NCBI GenBank assembly: GCA_021799325.1
Contig: JAJZAS010000098.1
Location: 1 to 6,204 of the forward strand
Source of the DNA: Bacillota bacterium
GTDB lineage: Bacteria > Bacillota > Bacilli > Alicyclobacillales > SLC66
Direction: 5' to 3'
DNA length: 6,204 nucleotides
In this document: one piece after another, positions 1-4,990 of the stretch
Layout: each line of letters starts with the position of its first letter
How positions within the stretch are numbered: the first letter of the stretch is position 1
Notes under the pieces: generated by a model
Told to the model about the DNA's origin: nothing
What the model saw: only the letters and a program-made list of their open reading frames with translations
Databases searched by the model: none
Program-made: the position numbers and the translations under genes

Positions 1-618
1 CTGCATGTTATGGGTGACGATGACGATGGTGAACGTGCTGCGGAGTTCGTCAATCAATTCCTCGATCTTGGCGGTGGCAATCGGATCAAGGGCCGAACAG
101 GGCTCATCCATCAGGATCACCTCCGGCTCCACCGCCAGGGCACGGGCAATGCAAAGCCGTTGCTGCTGACCTCGAGTCAGGTTCCATACCGGTTGATGCA
201 AACTGTTTTTCACTTCGTCCCAAAGTGACGATAATTGCAGTGATTTTTCCACTTGTTCTGAGATGATGCTCTTATTTCTTATTCCGTTCAGTCGAAGGCC
301 TGCTGCCACATTTTCAAAGACGGTCCTTGTGGGAAATGGGTTGGGAGCTTGAAATACCATTCCCACTTTCCGGCGCACAATGATGGGGTCAAGTTCATAT
401 AAATTTTGATGATCGAGCCAAACGCTTCCTTCCATTCGCGCGTTAGGAGTAGTTTCGTGCAAACGGTTAAGACACCTGACAAAAGTGGATTTACCAGCTC
501 CTGAGGGTCCAATGATGGTCGTCACTTGGTGCTCTGGCATTGTCATCGAAACATGATATAGAATTTGTTGTTTCCCGTAAAATGCAGAAAGCGACTCAAC
601 TACTAATGATTTTCCCAT
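1..618 (-). CDS. pstB: PstB, phosphate ABC transporter ATP-binding protein (partial, C-terminus beyond the window)
   Basis: ATPase subunit of the high-affinity PstSCAB phosphate importer; it sits on the cytoplasmic face and powers transport through PstC/PstA. The frame is open for 206 codons from ATG 618 to the left edge; PstB is usually about 250 aa, so roughly 45 residues are missing. Visible motifs: Walker A GPSGAGKST (37-45), Q-loop Q90 in the PstB-typical QAPNPFP, signature LTRGQ (147-151) followed by QQRLCIARAL, Walker B VILMDEP (167-173), D-loop SALD (175-178) and switch H203 in VTHNMQ. An AGGAG ribosome site lies 5 bases before the ATG, and the gene begins 8 bases after pstA. Oddities: the signature is LTRGQ instead of LSGGQ, and the last 60 or so codons (bases 1-180) are clearly more G+C-rich than the rest. 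The family call is firm from the motifs and the operon; full activity is not proven. Confidence 0.95.
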   Translation of the reverse strand, partial: MGKSLVVESLSAFYGKQQILYHVSMTMPEHQVTTIIGPSGAGKSTFVRCLNRLHETTPNARMEGSVWLDHQNLYELDPIIVRRKVGMVFQAPNPFPTRTVFENVAAGLRLNGIRNKSIISEQVEKSLQLSSLWDEVKNSLHQPVWNLTRGQQQRLCIARALAVEPEVILMDEPCSALDPIATAKIEELIDELRSTFTIVIVTHNMQ

Positions 619-626
619 AAAATCTC

Positions 627-1439
627 CTACTTGCTCTCTTCCCTGGCGATCCACTTTGCCACCAAAAAAAGAATGATGATGAATGCGATAAGAATCAGCG
701 CGCCAGTCCATGCTTGTGCCTGCACAAAAGAATTGGGAGATAATGCGTCAAAATAAATCTGCAGCGACAATGTAGACGCAGGTGACATGAGACCGATTGG
801 CCAGAAATGATTGCCAAGTGTTGTAAAAAGCAGGGGCGCTGTTTCTCCCATGGCACGTGACATACTAAGCAAAATGGCCACGATTAAAGGTCTGGTCATC
901 ACAGGCAATACCATTTGCAGGAGCGCTCTCGTATTGGTAGCACCGAGTGCGAGTGCCCCCTCTTTGATGGTTGAGGTGGAATCAATTAATTGATCCTCGA
1001 TCTCCCTACCCAAGTAAGGAATGATGAAGACAGCCAGCGCAACACTTCCTGCAAACAGGGAGAATGTTCCCGTAGAAATGACCACCACAGCATAAACCGC
1101 CATTCCGATAAGAATCGAAGGGATCCCTGAAAGCAAATCAGCCGTGTACCTGACCACCGTTACCATCCTGGTTCCCCTTGATTCGTAAAGGTATAAGCCA
1201 AGTCCGGTTCCGAGCGGTATCGCAAAAACCATCGCGATCAATACCATTTCCAGTGTGCCGACAGTTGGTTTTAAGAATCCTGCGGAAAACAAATCAAACC
1301 AACCCTTACTTACCACATAGTACAATACGCTAAATAGGGGAAACAACGACAAAAACCCCATGAACAACAGGAAAACATAGTACCATTGATCTTTTCTTTT
1401 TCTTTTTTGAATCGCACGAATGAATTGTTCTTCTCTCAT
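627..1439 (-). CDS. pstA: PstA, phosphate ABC transporter permease
   Basis: Inner-membrane permease subunit that pairs with PstC to form the phosphate channel. The protein has 270 aa with a basic cytoplasmic N-terminus (about 1-19) and roughly six hydrophobic segments (about 20-44, 62-84, 103-123, 127-143, 184-206, 245-262). The cytoplasmic EAA-type loop that docks on the ATPase is at about 159-180 (EGALALGATNTRALLQMVLP), and SRAMGETAPLL at 194-204 is typical of PstA. The ATG overlaps the pstC stop as ATGA, and a GAGGA ribosome site lies 4 bases upstream, which suggests coupled translation with pstC. The length is slightly under the enterobacterial protein, but nothing essential appears to be missing. 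The call is secure from the motifs plus its place between pstC and pstB. Confidence 0.95.
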   Translation of the reverse strand: MREEQFIRAIQKRKRKDQWYYVFLLFMGFLSLFPLFSVLYYVVSKGWFDLFSAGFLKPTVGTLEMVLIAMVFAIPLGTGLGLYLYESRGTRMVTVVRYTADLLSGIPSILIGMAVYAVVVISTGTFSLFAGSVALAVFIIPYLGREIEDQLIDSTSTIKEGALALGATNTRALLQMVLPVMTRPLIVAILLSMSRAMGETAPLLFTTLGNHFWPIGLMSPASTLSLQIYFDALSPNSFVQAQAWTGALILIAFIIILFLVAKWIAREESK

Positions 1440-2362
1440 AAGATCCTCGCACGGCCCGACACACGCCAGATCAAGAGTTTCGATGCGGTATGAAAAAGCA
1501 CAGCAACGATGAGGAGCACAAGGCCAATTTCGTATAATGAGGATAGATAGAGGTGGGTACTGGCTTCAAGGAATTGGTTGGCAAGGACGCTAGCTAAAGA
1601 GTCGCCAGGTTCAAAAAGTGATGTCGAGATCGTTGGGCTGTTGCCAATCACCAAAGTAACGGCAATCGCTTCACCTAAGGCCCTGCCAAAACTTAAAAGA
1701 ACCGCCCCAAGAATCCCTACCCTGGAATACGGTAAGACAACCATTCTCACTTTTTCCGTCCGCGTGGCACCAAGTGCAATGGCACCGTCCTGAAGCTCTT
1801 GCGGAACATTATCCAACAGTTTTCGGGACACCGTAATGATCGTGGGCAACATCATAATGCCTAAAATAAGGCCCGCGGCGAGCAGCCCCACTCCCCAAAC
1901 CTGACCATTAAAGATGGGAATAACCCCTATTGCAGTTTTGAGCAGCGGTTCACCTGTATTTCGCAACCAAGGCACAAGCACAAACAGACCCCATAACCCA
2001 TAAACCACACTGGGAATAGCAGCCAACGCATCAAGTAATATGGTAGCGATTTTCACATATTTGATATGACCGAATTGCGTGAGTAGTATTGCAGTTCCCA
2101 CTCCTACAACCGTAGAGAGTATCAAACCAATTAACGAACTGACAAAAGTGCCATACAAAAATGGCAACGCACCATAGGAATGACGAAGAGGGTTCCATAT
2201 TTGTCCAGAAAGAAAAGAAAAACCAAATGCAGCGATGGATTTCCACGATCCACTGATCATGACACTAACCATGATCAACCCTAATAGAATAAGCAAGAGT
2301 GCAAACAAAAATAAGGCGCCTGCAAATAGGCGATCCGAATCATGTTTGCGCATGTTGTTCAT
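1436..2362 (-). CDS. pstC: PstC, phosphate ABC transporter permease
   Basis: Second permease subunit of the phosphate importer; it forms the membrane channel with PstA. I place the start at ATG 2362: it overlaps the pstS stop as ATGA and has GAGGAG 9 bases upstream. The frame stays open further upstream to about 2467, but those codons lie inside pstS and have no support. This gives 308 aa. Hydrophobic segments lie at about 12-36, 68-96, 103-131, 155-176, 214-240 and 276-294. YGALPFLYGT (63-72) is a PstC hallmark, and the ATPase-docking EAA loop is at about 188-210 (QELQDGAIALGATRTEKV), followed by SFGRALGEA (224-232). The gene also overlaps pstA by four bases at its end, so the three cistrons probably share one message. 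Confidence 0.95.
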   Translation of the reverse strand: MNNMRKHDSDRLFAGALFLFALLLILLGLIMVSVMISGSWKSIAAFGFSFLSGQIWNPLRHSYGALPFLYGTFVSSLIGLILSTVVGVGTAILLTQFGHIKYVKIATILLDALAAIPSVVYGLWGLFVLVPWLRNTGEPLLKTAIGVIPIFNGQVWGVGLLAAGLILGIMMLPTIITVSRKLLDNVPQELQDGAIALGATRTEKVRMVVLPYSRVGILGAVLLSFGRALGEAIAVTLVIGNSPTISTSLFEPGDSLASVLANQFLEASTHLYLSSLYEIGLVLLIVAVLFHTASKLLIWRVSGRARIL

Positions 2363-3414
2363 CCCCAATTTCTCCTCAACAAAGACAAGTCCGCATGACG
2401 AATGCGGTTCGGTAGTGGTACATAGCCAAGCCTTCTCGCATTTTGCTGACCTTTCACGACCAGCCAATTGAGCATTTGCTTCAATTCTGTCTTGACTACT
2501 GGATTTTGTTGTCTACGATAAAACGCCACCCATGAATACGCGCAAATCGGGTAAGACTGGACACCAGCTGCGTTTACAATTGAAAAATCTGTTGGCGTAA
2601 TCGTTTGAAAATGGTTGGCAGCAGCAGCAATGCTGGAAACACTCGGAAAGATAAAAGCCCCAGACCTATTTTCCAACTCTCCATATTGCAAATGGGAACT
2701 TAGGGCAAACGAATATTCCAGATAACTAATTGCTCCTGGAATAGCCCTCACCGCCATGGCAATACCAGCATTGCCTTTCCCCCCACTTCCCACTGGCCAA
2801 GAGACCGCTTTACCAACACCCACGTACTTTTTCCAAACTGGACTAACCCGATTTAAATAATCTGTAAACTGATAGGTGGTTCCCGATGCATCAGAACGAT
2901 AAATCACTCGAATCGGAAGACTAGGAAGCTTTACACCGGGATTTAAGCGAGCAATGGAAGCATCATTCCACCTTCGAATTTTCCCAAGAAATATATTCGC
3001 AATCAGTGACCCATTCATACGAAGTGGAGTATGTACTTGAGGAAGGTGATAAACCATCGCCACTGCGCCTAGTGTGATTGGCATCTCTACTACCTTGCCA
3101 CCGGAATTCACCGCGCTTTGCATTTCTATTCGATTGAAGGGAACGTCCGTTGCTCCAAAGTTCACGGTTTTTGCGATCAGTTGTCCAATTCCACCACCAC
3201 TGCTGATGGCTTGATAATTCACCTGAATCGAAGTGAATTTGTAAAAATCAGAAAAAACCTCACTCAGTAAGGGAGCAACAAATGTCGACCCGGTCCCTGT
3301 CAGTTGAACCTTCTGAGAGGGGGAACTTGCCGCTGACTGCTTAGAGATAACTGGAACCCCGCACGAAGTGAGCAATAAAGAAAGGATCATCAAAATCATT
3401 ACTTTATGCAACAT
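2359..3414 (-). CDS. pstS: PstS, phosphate-binding lipoprotein
   Basis: Extracellular phosphate receptor that delivers substrate to PstC/PstA. I chose ATG 3414 because GGAGG lies 10 bases upstream and because it gives a proper lipoprotein signal: K4, a hydrophobic stretch 5-15, then lipobox LTSC with acylated C18. The open frame extends to 3492, but those codons lie in the promoter and terminator region. The product has 351 aa. Phosphate-contact motifs of the PstS fold are present: GTGSTF (40-45), SSGGGIGQ (71-78), FGATDVP (86-92) and the RSDASGTT loop (173-180); IPGAISYLEY further on is also typical of the family. A long Ser/Gln/Ala linker (about 20-37) follows the lipidated cysteine. It is the first gene of the pst operon, directly behind a sigma-A-like promoter. 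I saw no convincing PhoP box array, so phosphate control is inferred from the family only. Confidence 0.93.
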   Translation of the reverse strand: MLHKVMILMILSLLLTSCGVPVISKQSAASSPSQKVQLTGTGSTFVAPLLSEVFSDFYKFTSIQVNYQAISSGGGIGQLIAKTVNFGATDVPFNRIEMQSAVNSGGKVVEMPITLGAVAMVYHLPQVHTPLRMNGSLIANIFLGKIRRWNDASIARLNPGVKLPSLPIRVIYRSDASGTTYQFTDYLNRVSPVWKKYVGVGKAVSWPVGSGGKGNAGIAMAVRAIPGAISYLEYSFALSSHLQYGELENRSGAFIFPSVSSIAAAANHFQTITPTDFSIVNAAGVQSYPICAYSWVAFYRRQQNPVVKTELKQMLNWLVVKGQQNARRLGYVPLPNRIRHADLSLLRRNWG

Positions 3415-3450
3415 GCGCGTGATTCCTCCATGTATAATGAGCCAAGTAAC

Positions 3451-3479
3451 ATTAAATATGATTTTTCCCATATTGTAAA
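3451..3479 (-). promoter_or_regulatory. Putative sigma-A promoter of the pst operon
   Basis: On the minus strand, TTTACA (3479-3474) and TTTAAT (3456-3451) are separated by 17 bases; each matches five of six consensus bases. Transcription would start near 3444, about 15 bases before the pstS ribosome site. The -35 box overlaps the trailing arm of the hairpin at 3476-3506. TTTACA also resembles one PhoP half-site (TTHACA), but I found no run of such repeats at 11-base spacing. Confidence 0.6.
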
Positions 3480-3506
3480 GGCGGAACATCAAGCGTTCCG
3501 CCTTTA
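3476..3506 (-). terminator. Terminator-like hairpin between the small gene and pstS
   Basis: A perfect 12-bp stem (arms 3476-3487 and 3495-3506) with a 7-base loop, rich in G+C at its core (GGCGGAAC/GTTCCGCC) and flanked by AAA/TTT. It lies just after the stop codon of the minus-strand small gene. The T run is short (TTT then ACAAT), so termination may be partial. The structure would read similarly in either direction. Confidence 0.7.
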
Positions 3507-3511
3507 TCTAC

Positions 3512-3721
3512 TCAACTTTCCACATCATGCTGGGGATGCATGAATCGCTCCATCACCGGGCGATTGGGGTTTTCTTTGACATTCGTTGGTGTCACTGCCT
3601 TTTCAACACCTGGATCTCCTTCGCCTACCCATTCATCCCCTGCAAGGGAACTGGGATCAGTTTCCCGAGACCAAGGATGGATCTTCTCAGCTTTCCGCCA
3701 AGGCGCGTCTTTTTCAACCAT
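3512..3721 (-). CDS. Small hydrophilic protein, possibly DUF3905-like
   Basis: A 69-aa protein of unknown function. I start it at ATG 3721 because AGGAGG lies 7 bases upstream; a GTG two codons earlier overlaps the ribosome site and is less likely. It has no signal peptide or membrane segment. It is rich in charged residues, Trp and Pro, with motifs ETDPSSLAGDEWV (about 20-32) and, near the C-terminus, FMHPQHDV (about 60-67). From memory these resemble the DP..AGDEWV and FMHP..DV motifs of DUF3905, a family found in spore-forming Bacilli. The match is unverified, and the protein is shorter than I remember for that family. The strong ribosome site and the hairpin directly after its stop argue for a real gene. 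It lies upstream of pstS on the same strand, but the hairpin and the separate pst promoter suggest its own transcript. Confidence 0.6.
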   Translation of the reverse strand: MVEKDAPWRKAEKIHPWSRETDPSSLAGDEWVGEGDPGVEKAVTPTNVKENPNRPVMERFMHPQHDVES

Positions 3722-3737
3722 GATCACCCCTCCTTCA

Positions 3738-3743
3738 TATAAT
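3738..3743 (+). promoter_or_regulatory. Candidate -10 box for the DUF4383-CBS unit
   Basis: A perfect TATAAT on the plus strand, followed about 25 bases later by the first possible start of the membrane-protein gene. No good -35 element lies at 16-19 bases upstream; the best hexamers match only two or three bases of TTGACA. The promoter would therefore be weak or activator-dependent. Confidence 0.4.
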
Positions 3744-3767
3744 GTTCCCGTGAATCTTTAGGCATAT

Positions 3768-4199
3768 GTGCATCACTTGTCCCATACATTCGATAAAAAG
3801 TGGACGGTGATGAAAATGGGGGCGTACGTTTTATACGCACGGTTTACTGGATGGATTTATCTGTTGCTCGCCATCATAGGCATTTTTGAAAGACATCTTT
3901 TTTATGTGTTAACACTCCCTGTATTGGCCGTTTTGATTTATTTGATAATCGGGTTGACGGGACTTACCGTTGCGCATAAAGTCCATGAAAAAGGGCTGAT
4001 GGTTTATAACCTCGTGCTTGGTACCGGGCTCTTGATTTGGGGTCTCTTCGGCACGTTGCAGCCGGATTTGTTTACTCCGGCACCACTGCCTCTTGACAAT
4101 GCGCTTCATCTGTTAACTGGTCTTTGGGCATTTTACGGGCTTCTAAGTGGATTATGGACGTACTTCTCGGCTAAATCCAAGAAAGAAGACGCAAACTAA
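3768..4199 (+). CDS. Four-helix integral membrane protein, DUF4383-like
   Basis: Membrane protein of unknown function, 143 aa from GTG 3768. Four hydrophobic segments lie at about 27-40, 44-69, 77-97 and 112-133, with a basic C-terminal tail (SAKSKKED). The motif PLDNALHLLTG (108-118) at the head of the last helix, with D110, N111 and H114, and ARFTGWIYLLL at the first helix recall the DUF4383 family; this is recognition by motif, not by search. The start is uncertain: GTG 3768 has only a weak AGG upstream, while GTG 3807, ATG 3810 or ATG 3816 would give a protein of 127-130 aa that fits the family's usual beginning better. The stop codon is part of the hairpin that precedes the CBS gene 36 bases on, so the two are likely cotranscribed and perhaps coupled. 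Confidence 0.75.
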   Translation: MHHLSHTFDKKWTVMKMGAYVLYARFTGWIYLLLAIIGIFERHLFYVLTLPVLAVLIYLIIGLTGLTVAHKVHEKGLMVYNLVLGTGLLIWGLFGTLQPDLFTPAPLPLDNALHLLTGLWAFYGLLSGLWTYFSAKSKKEDAN

Positions 4200-4233
4200 C
4201 TCCTGTACTTTAATCGCTTTTAAAGGAGGAGTT
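4198..4233 (+). promoter_or_regulatory. Hairpin sequestering the CBS-gene ribosome site
   Basis: AACTCCT (4198-4204) pairs perfectly with AGGAGTT (4227-4233), and CTTTAA (4208-4213) with TTAAAG (4220-4225), separated by a 3x1 internal loop and closed by a 6-base loop. The right arm contains most of the AAAGGAGGA ribosome site for the gene starting at 4236. The left arm begins inside the TAA stop (4197-4199) of the upstream gene. A ribosome terminating there would open the stem, which is the usual layout for translational coupling. Confidence 0.6.
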
Positions 4234-4235
4234 TT

Positions 4236-4661
4236 ATGAAAATCAGGGAACTAATGAGCACTGACATCGTCACTTGCACTCCCGGCACTCCTGTATTGGA
4301 AGTGGCCAAACACATGAAAAAGAGCGATATTGGCTCGATTCCAGTAGTGGATAACCACCGACTCGTCGGAATGATTACCGACAGAGACATCGTGATCCGC
4401 TGCATCGCTTTGGGACTTGATCCGAATAACACGAAAGCTCAGGATTGTATGACGAAAAACCCGGTTACCGTCACCCCCGAGACAGACGCGCATGAAGCGG
4501 CCAACCTGATGGCTTCTGAACAAATTAGGCGGTTGCCCGTTGTTGAAAACGGCGATCTAGTGGGAATTTGCGCACTCGGCGATCTTGCGGTGGTGGATAT
4601 TCACGTCAACGAGGCTGGTGACGCGCTAAGCGAAATCTCTGAACAATCACACCTTCACTAA
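4236..4661 (+). CDS. Two-CBS-domain protein (YhcV-like)
   Basis: Soluble 141-aa protein made almost entirely of a CBS domain pair (Bateman module). Such modules commonly bind adenine nucleotides, but the ligand and partner here are unknown. CBS1 spans about 1-58, with SIPVVD (34-39) and GMITDRDIV (45-53; T48 and D51 of the G-x-x-T/S-x-x-D nucleotide motif). CBS2 spans about 68-121, with IRRLPVVE (97-104) and GICALGDLA (110-118), where D116 is kept but the usual T/S is A113. From memory the arrangement closely resembles Bacillus subtilis YhcV, including the ALGDLAV end and a short polar tail. The start is ATG 4236 with AAAGGAGGA just upstream. It is probably cotranscribed with the membrane gene before it, which suggests (inference only) that it might act with that protein. 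A strong terminator follows 6 bases after the stop. Confidence 0.9.
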   Translation: MKIRELMSTDIVTCTPGTPVLEVAKHMKKSDIGSIPVVDNHRLVGMITDRDIVIRCIALGLDPNNTKAQDCMTKNPVTVTPETDAHEAANLMASEQIRRLPVVENGDLVGICALGDLAVVDIHVNEAGDALSEISEQSHLH

Positions 4662-4667
4662 AAATTT

Positions 4668-4694
4668 GGGCTGCCCTTAGGGCAGCCCTTTTTT
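4668..4694 (+). terminator. Intrinsic terminator, possibly bidirectional
   Basis: A perfect 9-bp stem GGGCTGCCC/GGGCAGCCC (4668-4676, 4680-4688) with a TTA loop, followed by six T. It ends the DUF4383-CBS unit. Read on the minus strand, the same hairpin is followed by AAATTTTTAG, so it may also stop transcripts of the convergent SASP gene, whose stop codon is 16 bases away. Confidence 0.93.
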
Positions 4695-4709
4695 CATGCT
4701 TATTGCAGA

Positions 4710-4925
4710 TTATTGGTGACCAGCTAATTGTTGCTCTGCAAGAGCTACTAATTTACGAGTGATATGACCTCCAATTGCGCCAGTATCACGAGTGGTCATC
4801 GTACCCCAGTAGCCGTCTTGCGGAGTCTGGATTCCAAGTTCACCTGCAACCTCATATTTCAATTGATCAAGTGCACGACTTGCACTTTTGACTAAAAGCG
4901 TGTTGGTTTTTTGTCCTTGCGCCAC
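4710..4925 (-). CDS. Alpha/beta-type small acid-soluble spore protein (SASP)
   Basis: DNA-coating protein of the dormant spore: it binds double-stranded DNA in the forespore, protects it from UV and heat, and is degraded by the Gpr protease at germination. I chose GTG 4925 (71 aa), 8 bases after a full AGGAGG; a GTG at 4934 overlaps the ribosome site. Diagnostic blocks: LDQLKYEVAGELGI (19-32) holding the Gpr cleavage site, expected between A27 and G28, then GYWG (38-41), GAIGGHITRKLV (49-60) and AEQQL (63-67). Asparagine is nearly absent (only N8); the positions that are often Asn in the family (GNLT, DNG) are Thr here. The gene follows citrate synthase by 65 bases on the same strand with no evident terminator between them, and an inverted repeat covers its ribosome site. 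Expression by sigma-G in the forespore is expected from the family. Confidence 0.95.
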   Translation of the reverse strand: MAQGQKTNTLLVKSASRALDQLKYEVAGELGIQTPQDGYWGTMTTRDTGAIGGHITRKLVALAEQQLAGHQ

Positions 4926-4928
4926 GCT

Positions 4929-4970
4929 TACCACCTCCTTCGTGGTAGTAGCTTTCCCTGAACGAAGGAG
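4929..4970 (-). promoter_or_regulatory. Two competing hairpins over the SASP ribosome site
   Basis: In the transcript, CTCCTTCGT (4970-4962) pairs perfectly over 9 bp with ACGAAGGAG (4943-4935), leaving an 18-base loop and burying most of the AGGAGG site. An alternative 6-bp stem, TACCAC (4947-4942) with GTGGTA (4934-4929), would instead hold GAAGGAG in its 7-base loop. The two share bases and cannot coexist. No T run follows, so this is not a terminator. Confidence 0.6.
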
Positions 4971-4977
4971 TATACGC
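4946..4977 (-). promoter_or_regulatory. Tentative sigma-G promoter of the SASP gene
   Basis: GCGTATA (4977-4971) contains GTATA, a fit to the sigma-G -35 pattern GHATR. After 18 bases comes GCTACTA (4952-4946), a partial fit to CATNMTA (four of six fixed positions). The predicted start near 4939 falls at the edge of the ribosome site, which is unusually tight and lowers confidence. Such a transcript would lack the left arm of the sequestering hairpin. Confidence 0.3.
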
Positions 4978-4990
4978 TTGAAACTTTTAC

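Noticed and set aside
10..228. 72-codon plus-strand frame at the left edge
   Set aside because: Antisense to the well-supported pstB motifs and not protein-like.
2363..2467. 35-residue N-terminal extension of PstC
   Set aside because: It lies inside pstS; ATG 2362 has GAGGAG and the ATGA overlap and begins just before the first membrane helix.
3431..3479. PhoP box array in front of pstS
   Set aside because: Only one good half-site (TTTACA) is present; no repeats at 11-base spacing could be found by eye.
3415..3492. 26-residue N-terminal extension of PstS
   Set aside because: It would put a long segment before the lipoprotein signal and run through the pst promoter and hairpin; ATG 3414 gives a normal lipobox.
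3738..3744. CATTATA on the minus strand as a sigma-F/G -10 for the small gene
   Set aside because: No matching -35 at 17-18 bases, and the start would fall inside the ribosome site at 3734-3729.
3527..3761. Two overlapping plus-strand frames of 71-73 codons
   Set aside because: Both are opposite the small minus-strand gene, which has a much better ribosome site and a following terminator.
4251..4523. 90-codon minus-strand frame
   Set aside because: Antisense to the CBS-domain gene, with no ribosome site and no recognisable motif.
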